This document shows positions 55,326 to 64,000 of a stretch of 64,000 nt of DNA, piece by piece (the first letter of the stretch is position 1; each line of letters opens with the position of its first letter). The notes beneath the pieces are model-generated. The model was not told where the DNA came from. It ran no database searches and saw only the letters and a program-made list of their open reading frames with translations. Origin of the DNA: CAVVGZ01 sp963747965 (GTDB lineage: Bacteria; Chloroflexota; Anaerolineae; Anaerolineales; Anaerolineaceae); assembly GCA_963747965.1 (NCBI GenBank), contig CAVVGZ010000004.1, positions 640,236 through 704,235 of the forward strand, in the 5' to 3' direction. The position numbers and the translations under genes are program-made.

Positions 55326-56804
55326 ATGGTCCAGGAAGAGAAAAGTAACGAAAAAGAAACGGGCAGCAAGGAGATCCCCCCGGTTATCGAGGAAAAATGT
55401 CAGCAAACACAGCACGCCATCACCATCAACGGTAAAAAGCTGGAATACACCGCTACAACCGGCACCATGGTCCTTAAGGATCCTGATGTGGACCAGGGGG
55501 AGAAAGCCAAAGCCTCCATCTTTTATGTTGCCTATACCCTCAATAATGCTGCAGATCCCTCCAAACGGCCGCTCACATTTGCATTCAACGGAGGTCCCGG
55601 TTCCTCCTCTGTCTGGCTGCACCTTGGTGCCCTGGGACCCAGGCGCGTCCGCATGGATGAAGAAGGCCGGGCGCTGCCTCCGCCTTACCAGCTGGTCGAT
55701 AACGAATTCACCCTGCTGGAGAAGACAGACCTGGTATTTATTGACCCGGTCAGCACTGGATACAGCCGTACCGTTCCAAAAGAAAAACCGGAGCAGTTCC
55801 ACAGTGTCAAGAAGGATATAGAATCCGTGGGCGATTTCATTCGCCTATGGACCACCCGTAACCAGCGCTGGGCATCACCCAAGTTTTTAATCGGCGAGTC
55901 CTACGGCACCACCCGCGCCGCCGGTCTGGCAGGATACCTCCAGGACCGCCGTGGGTTTTACCTCAACGGGATTATCCTGGTCTCTTCGATACTCAACTTC
56001 CTCACCGCCGAATTTGACCCTGGCAATGACCTGCCCTATATTCTTTTCCTGCCGTCTTATTGTGCGGCCGCCTGGTTTCACAAGAAATTGGCGGGTAAGA
56101 AGCAAACCAGCCTCAGCCAGGTGCTTGATGAAGCGAGAGAATTTGCGTATAACGAGTACTCCCTGGCATTAATGAAAGGCAGCCGGTTACAGGATAAGGA
56201 GCGCATCCAGATCGCCCGGAAACTTGCCCAATATACCGGGCTTTCACAGGAATATATTGAACGCAGCAACTTGCGTATTGAGATCAACCGTTTTTGCAAA
56301 GAGCTTCGCCGGTCCGAAGGGATTACAATCGGCCGTTTTGACAGCCGCTTTACCGGATTTGACCGCGATTCGGCCGGGGAACATCCGGAGATCGACCCTA
56401 GCTATGCCGCCGTGCTTGGGCCTTATACCGCCGCCATGTACGATTATCTGCGGCGTGATTTATCCTATGAAATTGACCAGCCCTACGAGATCCTTTCATC
56501 CGTCCATGAAACCTGGAATTATGATACCTTTCAGAACAAGTATGTGAATACCGCGGAGGAACTGCGCAAGGCATTCATCCTTAATCCCCACCTCAAAGTC
56601 ATCGTCTGCAGCGGGTACTACGACCTGGCAACGCCCTACCTTGCCAGCGAGTATACTTTTGAACACCTGGAAATCCCTGCAGACCTTCGCAAGAACATAA
56701 GCATGGCTTATTATGATGCTGGTCACATGATGTATCTTCACAAAGCGTCCCTGGAGAAGTTATCCGGGGATTTAAGCAGGTTCATCGCTGATTCTGCAGG
56801 ATGA
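55326..56804 (+). CDS. S10 family serine carboxypeptidase-like protein
   Basis: 492 residues, intact. It has the S10 oxyanion block FNGGPGSSSVWLHLG, the nucleophile in GESYGTTRA (S192), Asp in SGYYDLATPY (D433) and His in YYDAGHMMYLH (H467). The alpha/beta-hydrolase layout and length fit bacterial S10 members. No signal peptide is visible (the N-terminus is rich in Glu and Lys), so it is probably cytoplasmic, where it would trim C-terminal residues from peptides. RBS AAGGAGG. Confidence 0.92.
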   Translation: MVQEEKSNEKETGSKEIPPVIEEKCQQTQHAITINGKKLEYTATTGTMVLKDPDVDQGEKAKASIFYVAYTLNNAADPSKRPLTFAFNGGPGSSSVWLHLGALGPRRVRMDEEGRALPPPYQLVDNEFTLLEKTDLVFIDPVSTGYSRTVPKEKPEQFHSVKKDIESVGDFIRLWTTRNQRWASPKFLIGESYGTTRAAGLAGYLQDRRGFYLNGIILVSSILNFLTAEFDPGNDLPYILFLPSYCAAAWFHKKLAGKKQTSLSQVLDEAREFAYNEYSLALMKGSRLQDKERIQIARKLAQYTGLSQEYIERSNLRIEINRFCKELRRSEGITIGRFDSRFTGFDRDSAGEHPEIDPSYAAVLGPYTAAMYDYLRRDLSYEIDQPYEILSSVHETWNYDTFQNKYVNTAEELRKAFILNPHLKVIVCSGYYDLATPYLASEYTFEHLEIPADLRKNISMAYYDAGHMMYLHKASLEKLSGDLSRFIADSAG

Positions 56805-57165
56805 AATCTGACCGTACAGAGCTCCCATGGTCATTCAGATGCTGCCTGCTGGTTTCAGGTCATCATCCTTTCTTTTCCGCACTTAAGGAGCTGGCAAACC
56901 AGAGAAACTGTCGGATTTCATCACCTGCATCCTAAAATGCACCGGTGCCGCCATCGGTGAAGGGCATACTTCCTGAAATATTTCCTGCTCATTTGCGGCG
57001 GAACGGCATCGGGGAGGTTTTTTGTTAATCTGGACCAAAAAAGACCTGCTGACTGTTTTTCCGGCACGTCTTTATAATTTTAAATAAGATACCACAACCA
57101 ATATAATGGAGTTAATTATTCAACAGCCCTGTACATAGATAAATGGCTTTTATCAGGAGGAAAAT
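56805..57165. other. Intergenic region, no gene recognised
   Basis: About 360 bp. TATAAT at 57102-57107 might be the -10 of the hemerythrin-like gene, but no -35 is apparent. Confidence 0.4.
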
Positions 57166-57837
57166 ATGACCAGCCCAACCCAACCCAACATAGCCGTCAG
57201 TTTGCGGGCGATCCATGCGGTTATTACCCGTGCGCAACAAGTATCCATAGATAATTCAAACCAGTTCGCCCAAAATGGATTTCCTGAGGAAGGAATTAAG
57301 ACGGGTTTTCTGGATTACCTGACCTGCCTGAAGACCTCCTTTAGAGCCCATCACCAGGTTGAAAACACAATACTCTTTCCGGCATTGCGAAAGGTCTTGC
57401 CGGATATTCCCTATAATCGGCTGATTATTGAACACCACACCATAGATTCCCTGCTCGATACCCTCCAGGCGGGTATAGAAAGCTGCCGGGTTCCCGGCAG
57501 CCAACAATCCGCTCTGGAAACCATTGGGAAAAGCCTGTTAAATCTTCAAAACCTTTGGCGTCCCCATATAATGATTGAGGAAGGCGGCTTTACCGTCGAT
57601 AAACTGGAGAAATTGTTGCGCGCCGATGAACATCTCAATCTATTAAAATCCGTCAGTGAATTCAACCAGGCAAACGCCCTGCCAGCCGAGTTAATTATAC
57701 CGTTCACGATTTATAACCTTGCCCCGGAGGTTAGGGGGGTTATCACCGGAGCGCTGCCGTCCGAAATTGTAGAGAATTTGGTGCCAGTTGTCTGGAAAGA
57801 AAAATGGGCCGCCATGAAACCTTTCTTATTGGATTGA
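57166..57837 (+). CDS. Hemerythrin (HHE) domain protein
   Basis: 223 residues with the spaced His/Glu pattern of HHE cation-binding domains: RAIHAVITRAQQ, FRAHHQVENTILFPAL, IIEHHTIDSLLD and LWRPHIMIEEGGF. A C-terminal helical extension (VRGVITGALPSEIVENLVPV) resembles that seen in other HHE proteins. It probably binds a di-iron centre and senses or stores oxygen or nitric oxide. RBS AGGAGG. Monocistronic. Confidence 0.85.
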   Translation: MTSPTQPNIAVSLRAIHAVITRAQQVSIDNSNQFAQNGFPEEGIKTGFLDYLTCLKTSFRAHHQVENTILFPALRKVLPDIPYNRLIIEHHTIDSLLDTLQAGIESCRVPGSQQSALETIGKSLLNLQNLWRPHIMIEEGGFTVDKLEKLLRADEHLNLLKSVSEFNQANALPAELIIPFTIYNLAPEVRGVITGALPSEIVENLVPVVWKEKWAAMKPFLLD

Positions 57838-57974
57838 TCGCCGAGATGCTTATAAGAATGGCTTATGTAAATTCATTGGTTTTGTAGATTGCATAAAAAA
57901 CTCTTATTTTAATTTAAGATTTAATTTAAGATTTGGTTATTGCATTCAAGATCATATTATGATAATATAGAGGT

Positions 57975-58013
57975 GATAAGCGCTTGGGTGCCCCCCTCAC
58001 CCAGGCGTTTATC
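57975..58013. terminator. Long hairpin between hemerythrin-like and RNase Z genes
   Basis: A 16-bp stem (57975-57990 with 57998-58013; 14 Watson-Crick and two G-U pairs) with a C-rich 7-nt loop, followed by GCTTTAATT. It is probably a terminator of the upstream transcript. Just before it, TTTAATTTAAGA occurs twice in tandem. Confidence 0.55.
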
Positions 58014-58134
58014 GCTTTAATTGCCGGATACCCTGCCCTGCCAAAAAGATCAGGATAATAATTATTAAACGGCAGGCTTTCTGCCAGGATGGGGTACAAT
58101 AGATCACAATCCTCGAAAGGACTTTCTAACAACT

Positions 58135-59052
58135 TTGTTTGAAATCATTTTTCTCGGAACATCTGCCTCTGCTCCTTCCGTTCACCGCAATCTGCCTGCG
58201 CTTGTTGTCCGCCATGACGAAGTACGCTTTCTTGTAGACTGCGGCGAGGGGACACAGCGCCAACTGCTCCAATCCGGCATCGGATTTAAGAGACTCAACC
58301 GTATCCTGATTACCCACGGTCACCTGGATCACATCCTCGGGCTGGGCGGGCTGCTTTCCACATTTCTCCGTTGGGAGACAATAGACCGCCTGGAAATTTA
58401 TGGTGGAAAAAACACCCTGGAAAGGATCTCCGATTTGATTTTCGGGGTTGTCCTGAGGTCGAAAAAGTCTCCCATGCCGATTGAAATGAAACATATCACC
58501 GGGGGAACCTTTTTTGAATCCGATGATTTGACTGTGGAGTCCTTTCCTGTGGTGCATCGATTTACAGATTCACTGGGTTATATTTTTAAAGAAAAGGGAC
58601 GCTACCCATTCTTAATTGAAAAAGCGGAGCAGCTTAATATTCCGCCCGGTCCCTGGAGACGGGACCTGGTTAATGGAAGCAAGGTCACCCTGCCTGATGG
58701 GCGCACAATCGAACCTGAATCTGTCCTCGGTGAGTATAAGCCGGGGACGCGCCTGGTAGTGATCGGGGATGCAGGATCCACGGAAGGACTTGAACGCTAT
58801 TGCCAGGGGGCTGACGGGTTGGTAATTGAGTCTACCTACCTGGAAGAGGAAGCGGAAATGGCAAAGGAATTTTCCCACCTGACTGCAAGGCAGGCGGCTG
58901 AACTGGCAAAACGCTCCGGGGTTAAAAAGCTCATCCTCACCCATATTTCACGCCGTTACCGGGAGAAGGATATTCAGGCGGAAGCGGAAACAATCTTCCC
59001 GCATGTTGTGGTTGCCCGGGATTTTGATACCTTCCAAATCAGGAGTGATTGA
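58135..59052 (+). CDS. rnz: Ribonuclease Z
   Basis: 305 residues from a TTG start at 58135 (AAAGGAC upstream), giving the family opening MFEIIFLGTSASAPS. The metal motif is THGHLDHILGLGG (H61, H63, D65, H66). GDAGSTEGLERYCQGADGLV (Asp ligand) and LILTHISRRY (His ligand) follow in the right order. It matures tRNA 3' ends by endonucleolytic cleavage; the tRNA genes in this window encode no CCA, consistent with need for such processing. Intact. Confidence 0.94.
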   Translation: MFEIIFLGTSASAPSVHRNLPALVVRHDEVRFLVDCGEGTQRQLLQSGIGFKRLNRILITHGHLDHILGLGGLLSTFLRWETIDRLEIYGGKNTLERISDLIFGVVLRSKKSPMPIEMKHITGGTFFESDDLTVESFPVVHRFTDSLGYIFKEKGRYPFLIEKAEQLNIPPGPWRRDLVNGSKVTLPDGRTIEPESVLGEYKPGTRLVVIGDAGSTEGLERYCQGADGLVIESTYLEEEAEMAKEFSHLTARQAAELAKRSGVKKLILTHISRRYREKDIQAEAETIFPHVVVARDFDTFQIRSD

Positions 59053-59091
59053 AAGAAATCACCAAAACAGCGGGGATGTTATACTACCAGT

Positions 59092-59850
59092 ATGGCTCCG
59101 GATGCAATTAAGAATTTAGAGATGAATACCAGCCTTCAAGATAAAAACATGCCCTACCGGTATTTTGATCTGGTGATGGCATTTTTTGTCACTGTATTAA
59201 TTGTCAGCAATATCGCTTCATCAGCCAAGATTATCAATCTTCGCTTAGTATTTCTTGGTGTGCCGATGGCTTTCGACGGGGGTACCATTATTTTCCCGCT
59301 CAGTTATGTTTTTGGGGATATCCTCACGGAAGTTTATGGATTCAAGCGGTCACGTCGCGTCATATGGGTCGGTTTTGCCTGTCTCTTGCTGACAGCGATG
59401 ATTCTCTGGCTGGTACGCATCCTTCCCGGTGATCCCAGCTGGGAGGATTACGCCGGCCAGAAAGCCTATAACAGCATCCTGGGCGGGATCAGTACCGGGG
59501 GAATTGTACTGGCCAGCCTGCTTGCATACTTGGCAGGGGAATTTAGCAATTCCGTTATCCTGGCAAAAATGAAAGTCCTGAGTTCCGGAAAATGGCTCTG
59601 GACCCGCACCATAGGCAGTACGATTATTGGCCAGGCTGTAGATACAACTGTCTTCATTCTCGCTGCCACCCTGGCAGGCATCTTCCCCTGGGAGCTTTTC
59701 GTAAGCCTGGTCTTGACCAACTATATCCTCAAGGTTGGGGTAGAAGTGTTGATGACTCCCCTCACCTACTTGACGGTCAACAAACTAAAAAAGGCAGAGC
59801 AGGTAGACTATTACGACCGGGATACCGATTTCAATCCGTTCAAGGCTTGA
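59092..59850 (+). CDS. yhhQ: Queuosine precursor (preQ0/preQ1) transporter, YhhQ family
   Basis: 252 residues with about six transmembrane segments. Typical blocks are YRYFDLVMAFFVTVLIVSNI, GTIIFPLSYVFGDILTEVYG (a family signature) and WTRTIGSTIIGQAVDTTVFI. Start codons at 59092 or further downstream (residue 11 or 20) are possible. It imports a precursor of the tRNA-modified base queuosine across the inner membrane. Next to rnz it makes a small tRNA-maturation neighbourhood. Confidence 0.92.
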   Translation: MAPDAIKNLEMNTSLQDKNMPYRYFDLVMAFFVTVLIVSNIASSAKIINLRLVFLGVPMAFDGGTIIFPLSYVFGDILTEVYGFKRSRRVIWVGFACLLLTAMILWLVRILPGDPSWEDYAGQKAYNSILGGISTGGIVLASLLAYLAGEFSNSVILAKMKVLSSGKWLWTRTIGSTIIGQAVDTTVFILAATLAGIFPWELFVSLVLTNYILKVGVEVLMTPLTYLTVNKLKKAEQVDYYDRDTDFNPFKA

Positions 59851-60265
59851 CCAGAACATCAACCAGCATGGTTTTTATTCTTCTTTCAGAAAATCCACCT
59901 CAATTCCATTCGCCTTCCAGCAAAAATCCCTAAACCCTCACATGCACGATCCGGGATAGTCTTCCCCCTAACGGGTAAATTGGGTTCAGCTGCCTATCAT
60001 GCCAGTTGGACGTCAAATCTCAAATTGAATCCGCCTGGTTATGGAAAAGGAAGTCCAATTGCTTGCCCGAGCCCGGAAATGCCTGGTAAGGCTCCCCGGT
60101 TAACCAGACCTGGGGGTTTGACGATATTAATCTTTTGACTAAGAAATTCCTTGGGAGAACGCTGTATTTAAGCCAGAAGTCCGTCTGGTCTGCTGGCTTC
60201 AGGATCAGCAGATTACAGGGAAAACCGTGTTAGAGAGAAATCGGGGATATGCCGAATAAATAAGG
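59851..60265. other. Intergenic region, no gene recognised
   Basis: About 415 bp between the transporter and the tRNA-Ser pair. Nothing coding or repeated could be supported. Confidence 0.4.
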
Positions 60266-60354
60266 CGGGGAGGGAGGGATTCGAACCCTCGGTCGAGTTT
60301 TCACCCGACAACCACTTAGCAGGCGGCCCCGATCGTCCACTCTGGCACCTCCCC
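60266..60354 (-). tRNA. tRNA-Ser (GCT)
   Basis: An 89-nt class II tRNA on minus with a long variable arm: acceptor GGGGAGG/CCTCCCC with discriminator G, anticodon loop CTGCTAA (anticodon GCT), variable arm with GTCGGGTGAAAACTCGAC, T-arm GAGGG-TTCGAAT-CCCTC. Confidence 0.94.
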
Positions 60355-60389
60355 GGGTTGAAATATTTCCATCCTGACGGATGTTTAGG

Positions 60390-60474
60390 CGGAGGGAGAG
60401 GGATTCGAACCCACGGTGAGTTACCCCACACCTGTTTTCAAGACAGGCGCCTTAAACCACTCGGCCATCCCTCC
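60390..60474 (-). tRNA. tRNA-Ser (TGA)
   Basis: An 85-nt class II tRNA on minus: acceptor GGAGGGA/TCCCTCC with discriminator G, anticodon arm CCTGT-CTTGAAA-ACAGG (anticodon TGA), a long variable arm, T-arm with GGGTTCGAATCCC. It lies 35 bp from the GCT-anticodon tRNA-Ser; the two are likely co-transcribed. Confidence 0.95.
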
Positions 60475-60925
60475 TCAGGGATGCATTCCTCCCCTGCGCC
60501 TTCCGATTTTATCATACATAAAGGCGGGCTACAAGCGTTATTGAAAACCTTAAAATTCGCAGCTACCCTGGGACCACTCCATCAGGGGATGACATCTTGT
60601 TGGCTTTTAAGATCAAATCAACCCATACCCATCATCACCGGCCAGCCAGAAACACGCCGCTTAAGCAGGCCTAATCAAACCCGCCGCCCTGGTAATAAAT
60701 CCGGATGGAATAGGAGGTTTTCAAACCGCTTCCGCCGTTTTTTCGGCAGCGCTGGTGATCGTTTTTTTTTGAAATCAAGATGGATGGTTGCTGGATCCGT
60801 ACGGGGAAGCCAGCCAGGATCTTCTGCAGCGGATTGTTACAGGTGGTAACAATCCCGGAAAAGTATTCCCGCCCCTGCTATTTTCGATAGAAATCCTCAT
60901 GGAACGGCTGCAGTCTCCTCTCAAA
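60475..60925. other. Intergenic region, no gene recognised
   Basis: About 450 bp between the tRNA-Ser pair and the end of the PP2C gene. It should contain the tRNA promoter on minus; none is obvious. ORFs here look spurious. Confidence 0.4.
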
Positions 60926-61835
60926 TCACAACCAACCCGTCTTAAATACCAGGAGGGAAAATACCACGAAACCAATCCCTGCTGCGCCCCAAAGCCAGGA
61001 TCGTTTCTTTTTGGTTTGCTGTATACCTTCCGGGACCTGGATGGCAATGATGGTAATGTTGTCATATCCACCGCGCTGATTGGCTAGATTGATCAAAAAT
61101 TGCATTGCTTCCTGAATTTGCATATGCCGATAAGCAGAAAGGATTTCATGATCAGCAACCAGGTCGGTTAAACCATCACTGCACAGGATGATTTTGTCAC
61201 CCGGTTTAAAGTTTGTACCCCTGGTTGCCCAGCATTTCCTCATCTTGTTCATTGTTAGAAAGACGTAAGCGGATATCCACATCCGGGGGATTTCGTGACC
61301 CCATATACCGCCGGATCACATGAGCATTGGGATGGTTATATACCTGTTCAGGTCGTAACAATCCCTTATCCAGCGCTTCTCGAACCCAGGTATGGTCTAT
61401 CGTGATCTGCTGTAAGGATTTACCACGCATGTGGTAAATCCTGGAATCACCTACTGCTGCACTATACAGGCAATCTCCCATAATCAAAACACATACACAG
61501 GTAGCCCCCATTCCGTAAAGCCTTGTGTCTTTGGCGGCTGCTGAATACACCTCCTGGCTGGCAAGATGCATGGCCTCGATGAGAATGGAGGGAGGGGTGA
61601 TTTCTCTGCTTTGGGCAATATATTCGGTGACCCCTTTAACCACAATATCGGCCGCTATTTCTCCAGCCCGGTGACCGCCAATGCCATCGGCAAGAACGGC
61701 AAGCAATACAGGTGTCTTATCACTGGTATCTGATTGGTACGTTGTAATGGAAAACCGGTCTTCATTATTTTTACCGCTCCTTCCCGGATCGGTCATGGCG
61801 GCCGTGATCAGATGTCCCTTTTCGGTGCTCTTCAT
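60926..61835 (-). CDS. PP2C-type protein phosphatase with C-terminal membrane helix (one frameshift)
   Basis: The first frame (61835-61206) has NNEDRFSI, ADGIGGHRAGEIAAD, GDSRIYHMRG and DHTWVREALDKG. The second, from about 61230, has FKPGDKIILCSDGLTDLVAD and GGYDNITIIAIQV. A one-base shift near 61225 separates them. These motifs hold the metal-binding Asp residues of PPM/PP2C phosphatases. The end, WLWGAAGIGFVVFSLLVF, is a transmembrane helix. It is a Ser/Thr phosphatase, probably opposing a Hanks-type kinase encoded elsewhere. Its ATG overlaps the stop of the FHA protein gene (ATGA, 61832-61835). Confidence 0.9.
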
Positions 61836-63772
61836 TTCAACTTCCCATCATTCATCGGGTAGACCTTAATCCGGGGTTCCGTTGGAGGTGTACGCAGTTC
61901 AAAACGGAACATGAATTGTCCGATATGGATAAGATCTCCGTGTTTAAGTTCCTGGCCGGATAAAGATACTGGCGCATAATTCACCCAGGTTCCGGCAATT
62001 GAGCCGGCATCAGAAAGGATATACGAGTCCTGCTCACCATGAATGAGCCGTGCATGCAGTCCATGGACGGTTTTTGACCTTAAGATATGAGTCGCCTGTT
62101 TAGGGTCACTTCCCAGGGTGATCTGGCTGCGATTAACCAGGATGACATTGTCAGCCAGAGGAATGCCATTCTAGACAATGGGATCAGCCTGGCCGGGGCA
62201 TTTTGTGAGCCTTTTTGAACCCGCCAGGTCAGGCTTTGGCCTTGATTTGTCCGGGCGGGATTATCATCCGGAAAAGCAGCTGCCGGCTGGGTTACAGGTT
62301 GGTTAATTAGGGGTTTATATTTTTGATTTTTCCTTACAAACCAGGACTTTCCACTAACAAAAAAATTATTGAAACAACAATCACTCCGGCAAAGGAAATG
62401 CCGACAAATACAGGCAGCACTCCCTGTGTTGCGATACGTTCGATAAATGATATCTCTTTTTGCTCAACAACGACATCTACTGGCTGGGTGAAACTTTTTG
62501 GGATAATCCCAGTATATCTATTGCTTCCACCTGCAGGTTGTAAATACCGGTTTCTGAAATCCCATCAAGAGACCAGGAGAACTGATCAAAAGGCGGGGTA
62601 ATATTTTCATCAGCTTTTTCCCCGTTTAACGTACAAGGAAGTAGAGGCAAGATCGCGGCGGATAACCATCCTGGGAATTCCACAAGGATCCGGATTGGGG
62701 TTGTCGCTGGTTCAATACCTGGCTTTCCTGGTCTGCTCCCTCTATCCAGGAGCGTACAACCTGTGTGGGTGGTGAAAGAAAAATCGGATTTGGAGGGGAT
62801 ACATCCACGGAAAATGAATACGCAGTACGGCCGCCTGAATGCCATCATCGATTACTTCCAGCATAACGGATTGAGTACCACTATCATTTATCCCGGACAG
62901 GTAATCACCCTGGTAGAAGAAGCGCAAAGGCTGCAAGTATGCGTTGGCAATATTCGGGCAGTTCTTCCCCCTGAGATAATTGCAGAAAATTTCCGCCGGT
63001 AGCCTGGGCCATGTTTTTCAGAAGCTCAATCCCCTGTGGATAATCCTGGGTATTCGAAGGAACCAGCCATACATTGATTTGAACACCTTGTTGAACCGCC
63101 CGATCGGTGAGGTTTGGTAATGCCAGCCCATGTTCCGCAAGTGGTGGTGGGGTGATATAGACGGATGGAGCGTTTCATGTTCTCTCTGGGATTTGGGTCA
63201 ACTGCCAGATCCAATGCCATGTTCAGCGAAGCTAAACCTTGCTGGGCGGTTTGCAATTCTGGCTGATAAGTGCTGATTACTTGGGCCCATTCCTGGATAT
63301 TCGTGGAACGAATAACCTGCATACCGGTGTTATCAATCAGGCTGTAATCATCCAGGCCATTTATGGGCTGTTCTCCGGCCCAGTTTTGCAGCGAATTTAT
63401 CACCTTTGCCAAATAACTTTCATCATCGCTTAATGCCCACAGTCCGGGGGAGTTATTCATGGCTACCAGTGTCTGCAAATCGGGCTCTACAAGCTGGAGC
63501 GCTGCCAGGGGACGGGCAATCCCACCTTCCACCAATTTCACATCTGCTGGCAAAATATCCGGCACGAAATTCCCTTCAGCATCATATATCTCAAATAGTA
63601 TCTGCAGACTCGGGAAGGTATCGGTTTTCAAAAGGCGTATCATTACAACCAATTCACCCTGGGCATGAGCAGTAAATAGACTCGTTCCCAATATTACTGC
63701 AGCCAGAAGACTGCTCCCCCAAAGAGAAAGACATTTATGGATCAAGGCATTGAACACTTTTTTCATTCCCAT
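61832..63772 (-). CDS. Exported VWA-like / transmembrane / cytoplasmic FHA protein (several frameshifts)
   Basis: On minus, pieces in different frames give a coherent order. There is a signal peptide (from 63772 or 63766: MKKVFNALIHKC, SLLAAVILGTSLFTAHAQ) and a VWA-like domain (VVMIRLLKTDTFPSLQI, TLVAMNNSPGLWALSD, GVQINVWLVPSNTQDYPQ). Then come Ig-like strands (ENITPPFDQFSWSLDGISE, YNLQVEAIDILGLSQKV), a membrane helix (GVLPVFVGISFAGVIVVSII) and a cytoplasmic linker. It ends in an FHA domain (VILVNRSQITLGSDPKQ, LHARLIHGEQDSYILSDAGS, GTWVNYAPVSLSGQELKHGD). At least five single-base shifts interrupt it. It could carry an external signal to phospho-Thr binding inside, coupled with the PP2C downstream. 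Confidence 0.7.
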
Positions 63773-64000
63773 TATTGTAAGCGAACTTGTGAAGTTTTGC
63801 AGTTTTTCATTTTTGAAGCCGGAATCAAACCTGCCAAGTTTCAACGGAATGGATATTGGGCTTGCCGTAAGCTGCCATCCATATCCATGGCCCCAAATAA
63901 CCGGGGGGACTGTATTACTGGCTTATGAATTTATCTTGTCTTGAGAAAGGTGTGTCAGGATAGGAAAACCTGAAAAATTGTATTTTGGATTTTACGCTTG
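63773..64000. other. Upstream region of the VWA/FHA gene
   Basis: No gene is supported in the last 230 bp. It should hold the promoter for the VWA-FHA/PP2C operon; no clear boxes were seen. Confidence 0.35.

Noticed and set aside
1..64000. CRISPR arrays, integrases, complete insertion sequences or phage genes
   Set aside because: No regularly spaced repeats and no transposase or integrase motifs were seen on either strand; only non-coding palindromic elements are present.

Overview
The window looks like a contig from an anaerobic, peptide- and amino-acid-using bacterium, most likely Chloroflexota (Anaerolineae). This is inferred from gene content (ferredoxin-dependent 2-oxoacid oxidoreductase, ADP-forming succinyl-CoA synthetase, oligopeptide ABC importer, many amidohydrolases and peptidases, secreted lipoproteins with Pro/Thr-rich linkers, an FHA/PP2C signalling pair); no database search was possible. 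A key property is the density of single-base frameshifts in conserved genes (more than 20 in 64 kb). Where I could work them out the shift is one base, often beside a short homopolymer. I treat most as probable base-calling errors and annotate those genes at full span, flagging each break.

Left end (1-2.4 kb, minus, AT-rich): two imidazolonepropionase-like amidohydrolases (one cut by the window edge) around an acetamidase/formamidase. From 3 to 15.4 kb (plus) a long probable transcription unit runs from a promoter at 2967 to a hairpin terminator at 15401: a divergent glutamate racemase, an aminotransferase, korABC, sucCD, an 8-Cys ferredoxin, two nitroreductases, leucyl aminopeptidase, a D-2-hydroxyacid dehydrogenase and a Gfo/Idh oxidoreductase. 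Read together, this is a module for fermenting glutamate or other amino acids with substrate-level ATP formation. A threonine synthase-like gene (minus), an AstE/AspA-like M14 enzyme and a GyrI-like protein follow.

19.5-28.6 kb (plus): a second operon starts at a consensus promoter (TTGACA-17-TATAAT) overlapped by a perfect 7-3-7 palindrome of FadR/GntR type. It holds an aminotransferase, an MFS permease, the FadR-type regulator, a sugar epimerase, a Gfo/Idh oxidoreductase, an unrecognised TIM-barrel-like protein, a methyltransferase and a LarA-like protein. 29-35.3 kb (plus): an oligopeptide ABC importer (binding lipoprotein and two permeases; no ATPases in the window) bracketed by two more amidohydrolases.

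35.3-54 kb is accessory: dispersed repeat remnants, secreted or lipoprotein genes mostly on minus, a duplicated S41 peptidase with a decayed tandem copy, tRNA-Met(CAT), tRNA-Gly(TCC), tRNA-Arg(CCT), several palindromic or TIR-bounded elements round tRNA-Arg, and a DUF2779-type nuclease. Two related ~125-bp elements (39.5 and 41.1 kb), each with an extended -10 box and a terminator-like hairpin on minus, look like a small RNA or leader family; a half copy lies at 36.9 kb. 54-64 kb: GYD-domain protein, S10 peptidase, hemerythrin-like protein, RNase Z, a queuosine-precursor transporter, two tRNA-Ser genes, and a translationally coupled pair on minus: a secreted VWA-like, single-TM, FHA protein followed by a PP2C phosphatase.
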